Assembly: GCA_021014325.1 (NCBI GenBank)
Contig: CM037459.1
Span: forward strand, 17,882,501 to 17,946,500
Direction of reading: 5' to 3'
Length of the DNA stretch: 64,000 nt
Source: Plazaster borealis
Taxonomy: Eukaryota; Echinodermata; Asteroidea; Forcipulatida; Labidiasteridae
The notes under the pieces were generated by a model. It was not told the origin of the DNA, searched no databases, and saw nothing but the letters and a program-made list of their open reading frames with translations. Positions 46,201-61,200 of this stretch are shown piece after piece; the stretch's first letter is position 1, and every line of letters begins with the position of its first letter. The position numbers and the translations under genes were made by a program.

Positions 46201-49200
46201 TAAAAAACACAATGTGTTTGCAACCCAGCAAGACATTTAATGGCTTGGTTTCGCCGTAACGTCAGATGACGTCAAGGAAAAATTTTTGCACAATGCACAA
46301 TGCACAATGATCAATGACGAATTTGTTTCATGTAGCAGAAATTTAAAAAGGGAGGGTATATCTTTGGTAATTTAATGACCATAACAACTTTGGTATTAAA
46401 GGAGCACTGGGAAGCTGTTGATATTATAAAACATAGTTAGAAACGTCACCCTTTGAAGTAATGTAGTTTTAGAGAAAGAGGTACCGGTAATTTTTCACAC
46501 ACAAACATTGAATCTGAGAAAGGCTTCAGGCATGAAACCTTTCTCAGGCATATAAAAGCACACAATTCTGTGCAACAAGAGTGTTTTTTGTTCATTTTTT
46601 TGCAACTTCGATGACAAATTGAACCCAAATGTCATAGGTTTGTTATTTTATGCATATGTTCGGATACACCAAGTGATGATACTGGTCTTTGACAATTACC
46701 AAAGGACATACCCTGTCTTTAAGCTTAATCGATGGTTTCAGGAAGAGCCTACGTGCTACCAATTACATTTGATGGAGGCTCACCTAATTCACAGTTGGTT
46801 CCCTGCCATCCTGGTGGGCAATTGCATATGAAGAGCCGTTGACCAACGCCGTGATAGCACGAGCCTCCATTCAAACACGGGTTGCTCCTGCACTCGTCAA
46901 AGTCTACGGGAAGAAATATTGCAAACGTTAATGCGAACAATGCAAGAGTATTTGTTTGGAAGGAAATTTTAAGTAAAGTTAAGAGGCCTGTGATGTTTAC
47001 CGGTAGCCAAGTTTGTTTGCTAACTGTGCAGAAAAAAGTGACATCTCAAAATTATGTTTTTGAGGTACTGTCTGAATGGTGCTAAAGACAGTTAACACGG
47101 TGCAATCAAAATGTTACATATCCATTCATTTTGATGTACGCAAAGCAAGGCTGGGCTCTACAAAATATTAGCCTGGGTCTTATCGCCATTTAATGCGCAC
47201 TGGAACTTAGACTAAAAACGGACAACATAATTGACACGTTTGTTCGTCGCAGTATAAGATCACGAAACAAAATCTTCATCATTGTTACAGAAATGGTTAT
47301 TTCCGGTATCACTCATGGAGTTGAATATCTGCATTCAAATACAAGTCACAGACATTTATCAAACACCCTACCATATTGGCATTCTGAACCCGTCCATTCC
47401 TGTGGACAGTAACATGTATAACCATTGTCCGAATCTTCGCATCGTCCGTTATGCTGACATGGGTTGGAGGCACATTCGTCAATATCTGTGGGATTTAGAG
47501 AACAATATTGAGTGATTAGTTGAAGAATGGTGTGAAAACGTGTGAAATGATCACGCACAATTTTAGTACATTTTATGTAATTGTAAGAAACGCTGTTTAT
47601 TTTAATAAATTAGCTCACTTGTTTCGCAGAGATTTCCTTCGAAACCAGCGAGGCACGTGCAGTTGTATCCTTGAAGATCGGCTGAACAGGTCCCATTGTT
47701 CAGACAAGGGTTGCTTGTGCAGATATCCACATCTTGAAGATACAAGCATCGAGTTAAAACACATTTTGAAATTATGCGTTTATAACACTGAATAATAATA
47801 ATTGGTATGAACAAAAAAATGAGGGTTATGCGACAGAAAAAGTAAACAAGAATTGGTGTAACCTGAAACTTGATCATGATTCTACCCATTAATTGTTTTC
47901 TTGTTTACAGGTTTGCTACTTTTTTGGGGGACGATAATACTGTCGTACAGTATGGGGGAAATTGATAACAACAAAGAGAGCCATGGTATAAGGAGAATGC
48001 TCATTACACCCTAACCGGACACAACCACGAGACAAAATAAGGGACAAATATAACATAGAGAAGATCAAGGAAATGAAAATGAGATGGACAGAGCATTTAG
48101 CAAGATGGTTAGACAACAGACAGATAAAGAGAGTCACAGAATGGCAACCAAGAACGGGAAGAAGAGGAGAGACAAAAAAGGAGATAGAGAGATGAAATCA
48201 CCACATAATGTGTACGGCAACATGGAGTAGCATGACAAATGACTGAAGAGAATGGAAACAATGGATAAATACAGCTTGATATTGAATTTGATGGCAGAAT
48301 GTTAATAACTCTTCAGAAAGTACCGACAGACAAACTTCAATTTCATTTTGTCTTACAAACTTCACGGTCAACGCAAATTCACTTGGTGAGTTTCTGGAAA
48401 GTCCAAACCATGACTCTAAAATTAAGGGGTTTCCTTTGATTGACAGAAACAAAGGTTAACTTAAATATTATTTGGCGCTCCATACCAAAATCGGGCACCT
48501 CCTTTTTGTAAATCCCAGCACTGTTTACCGACCTACACATCGTGGTAAAAAAGCTGGTCGCCGTAGAACTGTTAATAAACTCCCTATACCTGAAGTTACA
48601 CCCCCATCTGTTCTAGCACCAGTGACTCCTGCCAAATCTCAACTCAGCCTTTGTGTTCTGAACACACAGTCCATCTGTAACAAGTATGACGATTTTGCTG
48701 ATTTTGTTCTGCAAAAAAATCTGGACCTTGTTGCCGTTTCAGAAACATGGCTGAGACCAGATGACAACTTAACATGTCGTCAGTGTACCCCTGCTGGCTA
48801 CTACTTTCAACACATCCCAAGACCTCACAAGACCGGTGGAGGAGTTGCAATACTGTACAGATCTACTTTATCTGTCTCTGTGAAAAGTAATGACGTCCAA
48901 TACACAACTTTTGAATCTCTTCATGCTGAGGTTTCCGGAAACTCTAAATCTGTTCGCCTTGTCATTGTATACAGACCTGAAAGAGATTCTAACGGCCAAC
49001 ATGTGACTTTCTCAAGTTTTCTTAAGGAATTTGAGAATTTGATTTTAGAATATCTCCTTCATCCATCGGAAATCATCATCACCGGTGACTTTAACATTCA
49101 TGTTGATGACATCCACAACACCAATGCAAACCAGTTTAAGCATCTACTTCAGGCTTTCGGTCTTACCCAGCATATCAAGGAGCCGACTCATCGGCTCGGT

Positions 49201-52200
49201 CATTGCCTGGACCTTGTCATAACTCGTGACATCACCCCACCTATTGTCTCAAACTTTGTTATTCTACCTGGATTCTCAGACCATTATGCAGTCATGTGTA
49301 ACTTGAGTCTGTGCAAGCCCAAAGTCCCAACCGTCACTATAAAGAGCCGACAGTGGAAACATGTGAATTCTCCTGAAGTGTTCCGCGACATAGGAACTCA
49401 TTTAGCAAAGCTGGAAATTGATCACGACTGCTTGGATTCCTATGTCAGCCAATATGAGAGTACTATCAGTGACATCTTGGATAAATACGCACCCTGGAAA
49501 ACAAGATCAGTCAAGGTCCGAACTGAAGTTTCTTGGTTCAATGATGATATTCGTACAGCAAGAAAGATCTGTCGTCAACTTGAGCGGAAATGGCGGAAAA
49601 ATGGCAAGTTGGAAATACAACGACAAGAATATCGCAACCAATGTAAAGTAGTCAGGAATTTGATCAACCAGGCAAAGATCACCCATTATTCATCCCAAGT
49701 ACAAGAATCCTCAGGAGATCGAAAGAAGCTCTTCAAGATAATTGGTAAGTTGTTGCTCAAACCCAAAACCCCCGTCCTTCCATCCACTTACAATAATCAG
49801 GACTTGGCAAATGAATTCCAGAAATTCTTTGTCACCAAGATTTCAGACATCCGCTCATCTTTTTCATCAGTCCCTTACAACGTGCCGCAGACATTGCCAC
49901 ATCTTCAACCAGAGTGCAGACTATCTGTGTTTGAGCCTGCCACTGTTGCTGAGATTCAAAGGGTTATTATGAAATCTCCTTCAAAATCCTGTGAGCTGGA
50001 TCCAGTGTTAACATCCATGATGAAGCAAAACATTGATATATTTTTACCCTACATCACTAATCTTGTAAACGAATCTCTCAGTTCCGGTTGTTTCCCCGAT
50101 AGCCTCAAAGTTTCCTACATCAGGCCGCTCATCAAGAAACCAAACCTGGACAAGGAGATATTCAAAAACTACAGACCGGTTGTAAACTTAAAATATCTTG
50201 GAAAAGTCATCGAACGAGTAGTTTCATCACGCATTTCTGATCACATTCATAATTTCAACCTGTCCGACGTGTTCCAGTCAGCATACAAGCCTTTCCATGG
50301 GACAGAAGCTGCACTAGTCCGTGTGAGCAACGATATTCTTTCTGCAATGGACAATGGTAACCTAACAGCACTAGTCCTGCTAGACTTGAGTGCTGCCTTT
50401 GACACTGTTGATCACAACATCCTTCTCTCTCGGCTCCAGAATCACCTTGGCATAGAGGACACAGCCCTAGCATGGTGCAAATCGTATCTCTACAATAGAA
50501 CTCAGCATGTATGTATTGGCACCGCAATATCAGACCCTGTTGTTTTGAACTACTCTGTGCCACAGGGGTCGGTACTGGGCCCGCAGTGGTTTACGCTGTA
50601 CACTTTACCGATTCGTGACATCATCCTGAAATTTAATCTGAATTACCATGTGTACGCAGACGACACTCAGCTATACATCACGTTCAAATCTTCTCAAGAA
50701 AACGCCAATGCATCTATTGCAAGACTTGAGAAATGCATCCAAGAGATTCGACGTTGGACACAACAAAACTTCCTGAAGTTAAATGATGATAAGACAGAGT
50801 TCCTTCTATTTGGGTCACGTCAACAGTTAACAAAGGTTTCAGTGCCATACATTTCCATCGGTGATGCTCGGATAGCTCCCTCGCTGCAAGCTCGGAACGT
50901 AGGGGTTATTTTTGATTCATCGATGACACTTCAACCACACATCAACAACATCGTTCGTCTGTCATCATATCACATCAGGAATATTGGTAAGATTCGCAAG
51001 TACTTGGACAAAAGTGCCACTGAAAAGGTCATTCATGCATTTGTTACTTCTCGTCTTGACAACGGCAATGCTCTTCTCTACAGTCTTCCTAACAACCAGA
51101 TTTCCCGTCTTCAACGCCTCCAAAACACTGTCTAGAAAATCCTGTTCTATCACCCCCATTCTGAAACAACTACATTGGCTCCCTATCTCTCAACGAATCA
51201 TCTTCAAGCTGATGCTCATTGTCCACAAAGCACTTAATGGCAAGGCTCCCCACTATATTTCTGAACTACTTCAAGTTTACACTCCATCAAGGAATCTTCG
51301 ATCAAGTTCCATGCTTCTCCTCATTGAACCCAAGTCTCGACACTCATGGGGTGACAGGTCTTTTTCTTCAGCTGCGCCACGCATCTGGAACTCTCTACCG
51401 CTTAATCTTAGATCTTGTCTTTGTACCACAAAATTCAAATCTCTTCTCAAAACTCATCTTATGTTACAGGTTTTTAAGGACTAATTTTGTTGTGTCTGCT
51501 TTGTCTTTGTTTTGTTTTGTTTTGTTTTTTGGTGTTTTTTTTTACTGCGCCTTGAACACCCAGCAGGGTGGATATGTGCGCATTACAAGTCTTATTATTA
51601 TTATTATTTATATTAAAAACAAAACAGCTCAAACGAGGTTCATTCGCTCAAAAACAGATTAGAAAAGGAGCTTTCAAATTTATAACACAAAAATAAGGGC
51701 CTATAATGTATTTTTTTTCAATATAAAACATGTTTAAGTTTGGTATAAAGTGTGGTGTTTTTGTTTCCAGATAAGTGCCTGATTTTGACATAGGCGACAC
51801 AAATGACTAATGAGCACTACTTTGCAAACATTGGACTAAAATTACTTAATACAACGTCCCTTAAACCATGTATCATCAAATTAGGTACGTTTTCTTAATG
51901 AACAAAAATATAGGGGGTAATCCAGGAATAAGAGTAATTTTGAATGACCTTTGACCCACAGCTTACCTGCTTCACATAGGTCGCCTCTGAATAACGATGT
52001 ACAAACACAGTCGAATCCGTTGGGTCTGTCTGCGCATGTGCCGTTATTTAAACAGGGACTGCTTGTGCATTCGTCGATATCTATTTAAAAATAAAATTAA
52101 ATACAGACATAACTAAATCAACAATGGAATATTACTCTCTGAAACTAGTAATCTTTTGAAGATCTACATTAACAAGTGCTTAAAAAAAATGTCACGTGTA

Positions 52201-55200
52201 ATCGGCAATATTTGTAATGAAGAAAACGTATGACCGTTCAGACCCTATTTGCGTATCAAATAGCATCACTTTGTGTTGAAATAAAATCAGAGACAGAAAC
52301 GTACCCAAGAATCCAAAAGTCACAACAATATTGTCCCACACTCCTTACCTATTTCACAGTTGATACCTTCGAAGCCTGTTGCACACGTACACGTAAAGGA
52401 ATCAACACCATCTACGCAGGTTGCGCCATTCTGGCACGGACTGCTAGAACATTCGTCTGTAAATTAAAGTAAACAGATTGGTTTATTTTAAGGGTGCTGA
52501 AGTTCCCGCCTGTACAAAGAACAGTTTCTCCTCCGCAAATTGTACAGGAATCACATTGAAATCTGCTTCCTATATTTAATAATTCTTATTGATGTCTAAT
52601 AAAGATATGGGTTCTTACGGGCTGCGATAGAATTGAAAACAAAAATATTAGAGATATAAAAACGCGTTTCCGCTTCTGCATGCTGATAACAGAAAATATG
52701 TAAGCCCGTTTTATTTCATCACTGCCGGTGGTTTTTTTTAATTACCATCTGACGTTATAAATGATAAGTGATGTTTGAAGCTTTGCATGGTGTGGATAAT
52801 AAAAAATAACTGTAACTAGTAAACTGGCGGGTACAACCATGGGTAAATCTCTTTTGGGAGGAGTGTTGGCTCTGAAAAGAGACGATGTGGTCACATCGGC
52901 TCTTTTCAGAGCCAACTATCCTCCCGAAAGAGTTGTATACATGATTGTACCCGGAAGTTTACAAGTTGTAGTTACTTCGTACTAAAAATGATAACATTAT
53001 TTTCTTTGGGCCACGGTAAAGGGTATTTGGTAAAAGTCAATTTTACGGAATGTCAAAGACTGATAATATTTCTTACTGGATGAAACTTCAAAGATGCCGA
53101 ACGTCTGCGCAGAAAAAAAACGCATTGATTGAAGATGATTCTTTTTTTAAAGTCCGTAAATGATTTAAGGTCTACGAGAACGAGAGTTCGGTCTTCAAAG
53201 CCCAGGATCAACCCACACGCACTAAAGATAAAATTTGCATCCACAAAGGTTTCCAAGACGAATGTCTTGGAACGGACGCCAATAGGGTACTATTTCGGAT
53301 TGATTCCAGATGGTTTGAGGAACTTGTATCAGTGATGATGTGTTCGATAAGGGTTTAATTTGAACTGACGAGGGGCATACGTGTTGGACGTGCTCAAACG
53401 GTCATGAACTTTTAAACTTCCTGTTACGTTCAAACCTGGAAAGTTTCGGATTTCAAGAAAATAAATACAAGTATAATAAACCACAGGTGAAACTGACTGG
53501 TAAACAATACAAGAAAAAATTAAGAAAAATTGACCAGAGCGGGACTTGAGCCGGCGACCTCCGGATTAACTGAACTAACTGAACTATCTATTAGCGCTAT
53601 GTTGGCGGTCTCCGTAATTTGTCAATAAGTTTCTTCGGGGTGCCAGTCAGAAGTCATTCATGAAAGTCGTTGAATGTCTTGACTGTCGTCTTGGAGTTTG
53701 TTTCCAAGCCAAAGTGCTGACAGAAATGTGAAGCTGGGGAGAATAGTCTGGTTTCTTTCTTTAAAACGAACATTGTGTTCATTCCTGTCATGATATACAC
53801 ATGGAACATCACCAAAGTGACTGCTGTGTGGTAGAGGTGTGGCTGTTCTTTGATTATTGACTTCGCCTACAGCTCACCAATAATGATCGATCTCAATAGA
53901 AGCCACGCCCATTACCGATCATTATCAGCATGGAACTCCATCATTCCACTCCCTTAATCACAAAATTCCCCCAACTGTGCTGCTAGTTGAAACTACTAAT
54001 CGTTTCATTTCCCTCCGATGAGCTGTTTGAGCAGATTGAAGAACTTGGAAATTGAGAATATGCTCCTGTACCGAATTGCGTTGACTTGATAACTTCGCGT
54101 GGAAAATTAATAGTTCCGAAGAAGAAATTACGCCGGATGAGCGCATCTTCAGCGTTGATAATCGTCAAGAGAGGGCGTGCTTCATACTCACCATCGATAC
54201 AGACGCCACAGCTCATGTGACAGTTGGCCATCATGTAGTATGGGTTCTTTTTACATTCTCCAAGCTGCTCCCACTGTGGACAACTTTCATGTGCGTCTTC
54301 GCAAACTAAAATAAGGTAGAAAATAACCGAGCGGGTTATTCTCGAGATAAAGTAAAACTGGAAACTTGATCTGAACTCAGGCTGACCTTTTTGGTGACTT
54401 ATAATACGGGCACAAAGTGTAATTAGTGGACTTTAAATTTGGAAAAGCATTATAGAGTTTTTTCAACACCAGAGCAGCCATGGAAGGGTAAATGGGGCCC
54501 AGTTCCCTGAACAAAAATTAGCAGAGCACAAATAAAAAAAACCCAATGTTGTGCTATACCAGAATGTTACCATCTCATACCATTATTGTGACTGATTTTT
54601 GCTCAGCACAACTTTAAATTGTTTTCGCACTATTTTTTGCTTGAGCAAGCACTTTTTCTTATAATAACAATAATACAAATTTAGGGAGGTTAATCATCCT
54701 CACTCAAAGCTGAGAAGCTGAATTGTGAAGGACACAACTACAACGTGTTTGAGCCATCGGGACGCGACGCAAGGGCACCTTTGGCAGCCAGCCACATAGA
54801 CCCATAATTACTAAGGAGCACAGCCAGAGTTTGAAATTGTTTGATTTTTGTGGAGGTAGGAAAACCGGAGGGTCAGGAGAAAAACCCTCGAGGCATTGGA
54901 GAGAACCAACGCACAACTCTACTTATATATGAGCTTAGCCGGGAATCAAACCAGGGCCAAAGTAGTGAGAAGATAGCGGTTTTTCCTAGCCAGGAATCTA
55001 ACCATGGCCAAGGTTGTCAGAGGCGAGTGCTTTACGCACTAGCCGCACATGCCAACCATGGGAATGGGAACATTGCCTTTGAGTAGACGGCTAATCTGAC
55101 AAGGTAATGTGGTACAGCACTAAAGGGCAACAGTCGGAACTGTTCATTAATTTATTGCAGGTAATCCTTGCGTGACAAAACTTTGCTTCCAAGGATGCAC

Positions 55201-58200
55201 TTGAAGGTTTTAAAACTTACTGTATTGTTGGCAGACTCCGCAAGATTTTTGACAGTAGAACAGCATATAGTTGGGGTTGACCTTGCATTCTCCAACAGCG
55301 GCCCAGTACATGCAGTTTTTGTTGCTATCCAGGCACTCTGCATTGGAAGAATGGTGCAAATAAAGACAGATCTGTCTAAAATCGAATCTGCGATGATTGT
55401 ACCAACGACCGACGCTTTCGATGCTGTACATAAATACTTACATCCGTATAATTACCTCCGAATTTTCGAAATACTTATGACAATTTTAAAGATTTAGAAT
55501 GTCGAATTTAACACTAGCAATGTGTATCTTTGCTATGTTTTACTTATCCCAATCATATAGTACCGTTACATGTCATTTGTTCAAAATAACTGTGTGTTTT
55601 TTCTTTGTTGTGTTTGTAACAAATAATATAATAATGAACAAGTTTGTGGAAATCCTTTTGATTTATGAAACTAAAATGTCATCAGTTTGAAAAAACAAAA
55701 CGAAAACCATGGGTTCAATGTTGTTGTTGTTGTTGTTGTTTTTTTGTGTGTGTGTGTGTGGGGGGGGTCTTTTTTTATTGGGGGCGGTTTTTCCGTATAT
55801 TAATCAAATAACCAAAACGCATGCATGATAAAATTCACGTAAACAATATCGGAGATTTCAAATAATAATAAAATGTAAGAACACAAAACAATGATTTTAT
55901 GGATATATCTGGATCGACATTTGTGGAGACGCCCTGTGTTCCCGGACCAGGGGCCAATTTCATATAGCTGTTAAAGGCGCTGAACACGTTTGGTAATTGT
56001 CAAAGACCAGTGTTCTCACTTGGTGTATCCCAACATATGCATAAATAACTTGCCTGTGAAAATTTGGGCTCAATTGGTCATCGAAGTTGCAAGAAAATGA
56101 TGAAAGAAAAAACACTCTCGTTGTACAAATTTGTGTGCTTTCAGACAGGAATAAAAGGCTTCTTGCAAGAAGTCTTTTATTATTTTAGTGAGAAATTATC
56201 TTTCTCAAAAACTACGTTACTTCAGAGGGAGTCGTTTCTCACAATGTTTTATTCTATCAACAGCTCTCTGTCGCTCGTTACCAAGTCAGTTTTTATGTTA
56301 ATATATATTTTGAGTAATTACCAAACGTGTACAGTGCCTTTAAGCAGAACATATTGCTTAAACAATTTCTGATCAGTGCAATTTTGCAGGAAACCATTCA
56401 CAAATTGTACATGTGAATAGGTCATTTGGCTGGTACATACCCATTTCACAGTTCTCACTGTGCCAGCCATGCGGACAAGTGCAGTTGTGGCCTCCCACCG
56501 TGTTGATACAAGTACCACCATTCAGACAAGTACTGGTGCTCTGTGCGCACTCATCAATGTCTGCAATAAAGACCATCATTTGAGAACTTTTGAAATAAAA
56601 CAAGAAGCATGGAATGTTTGGGTTTCTTTAAATGGAATACGCTTTCATATAATAAATTGGACTAAGATATATGTAAAATACAGATATTCATTTTGCAACA
56701 TTTGGTAAAAATATCACTCCAACGTTTTATTGGACCGGGTTTGTTGTTTAATTTTAATTAGTACGAATGGAAATGAAAAAGTCAGTTACTTAATAGTAGC
56801 ATATAAGTGGATAAGGTGAACAAATACAAATGCATGCACCTTTACAAACTATTTGACTGCTGAACATGCGAGCAAAAGTTACCTCTGCTGAATAGTTGTT
56901 AAGGCAGGTTGTTGACGAAATGAATCCTGCAATTTTTTTTTTTTTTTTTTTTTTTCTTTTTCAGTTTGAATCAATACTTTTCTCGTGTGTCTTTTTTCTC
57001 TGTATTTTTCGGATTGTTATTCAACAGAGGGCGCCCCACTCGTAACAGCACTCAAGCATGCCTCATGCCCTAAAACCGATGACGATGCCTAACGATGCCT
57101 AAAAGGCGTCATGATCCGGATAGAACATAGACAAGGAACCAGACTAGCATGCTACAAGCAAACACTTTCCAGGTGTGCATGAAGTCATTCCTGAGTAACG
57201 TTTCTTATTACGCAAGGGGCACCTAAACCTAACACACACACACAAACTCACAGACAAACAAGGGCAGTTCAAAATATAACAACATTGAATTGGAACACAT
57301 GTACGTGTTAGGAAATGTTGTCATCACCATGGGGGAACAACTTGACAGGGAGTTCAAGGTCAAGGTCACCTTTCCACGCCGAACTGTCGGAAGAGTGTCT
57401 CGCAGACGCTGGACACGGAAAACAGAGTCATTGCAACTTGGTCACAAAATATTCAACAAATACTGTTATTATTGTGTTGTTGCTGATGTTATCAATTCCC
57501 ATGCCCTGGACACACCCATAAACTTCCAGGGAGCAAGTGAAATTTGGTGTCAAGACCTTGTCAAATCCCAAAGAGAAAAAAATCAGTTGGTGAAAATACA
57601 AACCGGCGATTTGGAATTGTTACAAACCGTAAACAAACCTGACAAAATAAGGTATGAGCGAAAATAATATATAGGTAAACTGATAGCAAACGGAAGCCGC
57701 TTTTAATTGGATTAGAGTTATGAAAACAGCAAAGCAACAACTTTGTAAATCTTCGAAATTACTTGGAGGGAGGTGACGAATTTGATGAATGGCTTTCACC
57801 TTTGGTGCCCTTTGTTGAGTTCCGTAGATTGTAGAAGGCGTGGTTGCAGCAAGAGGGTAAAAGAGCATTGCCGGACGGGGCGTCTTTGGCTGCGGCTGTG
57901 GACCTCATTGCTGTGGTGGAAGTATAGGCGTGCCGAGATCTAGCCGCAGCCACACCAGAAGCCATAACGTTTGGTATCGTCTGGTCCGTTTTAAGCTTCC
58001 ATATGACATGACAGATCATAAAGGGAGTTAAGGTCAACATTTAGTCTGCTTTGTGATTGATGACAGAGCGAGTTAAATGATTTATGAAGGCTAGTTGGAA
58101 TAACGTCTATTGTTCAGGATGTATTTGAAGTATCAAGTCTCCAATAAGAAAGTATTGCGGCGTTGACGAAAGATGGGGTTGAACGAGCTTCTTCAAGGTC

Positions 58201-61200
58201 CAGACACTGCCCACAAAGTTGACCTCTGAGGACGTTGTACTCACTGTTTTGTTTGTAAGAAACTGCTGCATCATTCGTTGATATCACTTACTGATTCCCC
58301 AAAGGGGTTGTCTGTACAATACAAAGATTTCAGCAAGATAATGACTGACTTGCTTGTTTGTATGACAAGAAAGCACATGTTAATTGGGAAAACAGAACAT
58401 CTGCAATCTCTCATAAATGCTTGGTTACCGTATTTTGTTTTATATTTGCACGTGTCAAGAGAGTAAAAAGAAAACTACGATTAATCAGCAAAAGCAGAAG
58501 TTATTCCTAAGTCAGCTTGTTAGTTGAAAGTGCATAAACCTTGATTAAAAAGAGAATACAACAACTGCAATTTGCTCCAAGTGGATATCGAAAATAATTA
58601 ACAAATTGGAGGTACTCTATGCTAAGTTGTGAATGCAGTTTTGCTAATCGCAAGTTAATCTGCATAAATTATGGAACATGAATGGAGGATTAGTGAATGA
58701 GTTTTATAAAATCCTATAATAGTAGGTTATCGAGACGATGTTTGCAAAAATTAATATGGAAATGTGTCACATTACAAGGGTCACTTTAAGGGTTCACTCT
58801 AAAAACATCTGGGTCAGAATTTACCCGAATCCGGGTCACGTTGGGCCTAACCCTTTTCTGGGTCAGTACGACCTGGAATGTGTGTCAAAATGATCCAGAA
58901 ATGGGTCACACCGACACAGAATCCGATTTAAAATAACATTTTTAACCAATTTCCGGGTCAGCCTGTGACCCGAAGACGAGTCAATTCTGACCAATGAGTT
59001 TTTAGAGTGTTCCTTATATTGTGTGGTTTTTAAAAAGCAAAAAGATATCATCAATTGCATTGATTTTTTTTTTTTTTTTTTACATACAATAATGGGTTAA
59101 TGAAAATCAAATTTGAAGCACTGCAACTTGGCTTTGATGAAATAAATCTTGTTTTTAAGAAGAAGTCAATTTTTCAGTTTGATTGTAGCCCCAACCTTCT
59201 TCGCAGTGTTCGCCCGTCCATTGCTCGGTACAACCACACTCGTAGTGGTCGAAGAAGCTTGTACAACTCGCCGAGTTCTGACACGGTGAACTCTCGCACT
59301 TGTCGATGGTATTACGGTCTGGAAGAGAAGGAAAAGCCACCAGTAAATTTAAGAAAAACATTCGGAATAATTTAAATACATTGGCAGTGTTTGACCTTAA
59401 TTTTTTATACTATTTTGGAAGAACAGAGGCACTTTTGCAGTCTCGTGGATTGGTTGCAGTGTCAGTGGTTTCAAGTTCGCTATTTACTGTTATTCTTTAA
59501 AAATCATCCTTTTTTTAATTATCCCTACATGTTTTAATTGTTTGTTTATTGTCGAATAATTACATTGACAAGAGGGTGTATAACATGAAGACATGTAGTA
59601 TAGGCCTAGTAAATAAAGTAGGCTTACTGTCTTCAGTTACGGTACATCAGAAACAAAACTTGAATGTTGTTACGGTTGGCTTATTTTAACTGCCATAACT
59701 CATCAGATTTCAAGTGAGTGTTTTGCAGGTTTTTCTTTTTATAGAAACCATTGACTTAAATAAAAACATGTGTAAACGAGTCAATATATTTTAAAACAAA
59801 ATTATTGCAAGTTACACCATAGAAATCTAGGGGCAAGATTTATAGTCGGAATCCGTGCTCTGCCAGGAAAAATTACTTAACCAATGGATAAAAATACATT
59901 ACAGTGGATTACAAATGGATTATCAATAGGGATTACCACTACCGCGGATTACAAATGGATTATCAAGGGGATTACCACTACCGTGGATTACAAATGGGTT
60001 ATCAAGGGGATTACCACTACCGTGGATTACAAATGGATTATCAAGGGGATTACAACTACCGTGGATTACAAATGGACTATCAAGGGGATTACCACTACCG
60101 TGGATTACAAATGGATTATCAAGGGGATTACCACTACCGAGATGCATTTTATACCTATTTCACAGTCTCCTCCGGTCCACTGAGGGGCACACAGGCACTC
60201 GTACCTGTCCGGGAAACTCACACAAGTTGCTCCGTTCAGGCACGGGTTACTCAGACATTTGTCCAACGTCCGCACGTCTAAAATAATTACATAAAAAGAA
60301 AAACTTTTTTTTCTCATTCGTTTTGCGTATGTTTTTTATCTTCCAAATGAACTCTGTTCTTATAGGTAAATAGAACTGTATTCTTCTTCGATCAAGCATA
60401 GAAGAAGATGAGGAGTCTGAGATATCGTAATTGTTTACGAAGATGAACATGACAGGTGGTGTAACAGACGGGTAGACAGCAGTGAAGATCGAGATGCAGA
60501 TAGCAGGGAATCGAGAGAATGTGGTCCTGGATTTACCTCTTGATTTGATTAAGGGTTGGGAGGATTTTATGATTAACTCAGCTGGCTGTCTTGTGCCATA
60601 GCTGGGTTGATTGAACCACCTGCTAAACTGAAAGTTCAAGATTTACGTCAAAGAGGATGAGATCGGCGGATGATAAGAAAAGGTCTCGATAGTGGCATGC
60701 AGAGGAATCAGTCAAGTTTTGTACACCGTATTGCTGAAAACAACGCTCGAGTACACCCTATAAAGAGATACAACAATTTCAAACTTCTTAAACAATTTCT
60801 TATAAGCAGAACCATCCGGTGGCATGGCTGGTTAAGTGCGCAAAGCGCTCGCCTCTCACCACAGTGACCAAGGTTCGATTCCCGGCTGAGGCCATATGAG
60901 TGGAGTTGTGTGTTGATTCCCTCCAATGCCACGAGGGTTTTTCTCCGGGCCCTCTGATTTTTCCCCACCGGAAAAAAAACACCTTTGATCTCTGGCTGTG
61001 CTCCTTGGTCATTATATGGGTCGAGTTGGCTGGCTGCCAAAGGCGCCCTCGCATGTTGTAGCCGCGAACACAATGTAGCCGCGTCCTTCGCAATTCAGCT
61101 TCTCAGCTGCGAGTAAGGATGATTAGCCTCCCAAATTAATATTATATTAAAAGAGAATTTAAACGCATTGCAGATTGATCAACTTAGTGCATGCTCGAAT

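Larger units (their letters stand above)
48455..51609 (+). mobile_element. L2/CR1-like LINE, 5'-truncated and frame-broken
   Basis: A non-LTR retrotransposon lies in an intron, antisense to the EGF gene. It has an endonuclease plus reverse-transcriptase ORF (48472-51135) and a 3' UTR ending CACCCAGCAGGGTGGATATG, then a (TTA)n tail at 51588-51609. No ORF1 is seen upstream, so the 5' end is probably missing. The tail microsatellite and 3'-end style are those of the L2 group. Confidence 0.85.

Noticed and set aside
57290..57667. 125-codon plus-strand ORF inside an EGF-gene intron
   Set aside because: No recognisable domain and no promoter or splice evidence; kept only as a note.
59884..60281. 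Long repetitive ORFs on both strands
   Set aside because: They come from a 39-bp minisatellite whose unit is a multiple of three; there is no sign of coding constraint.
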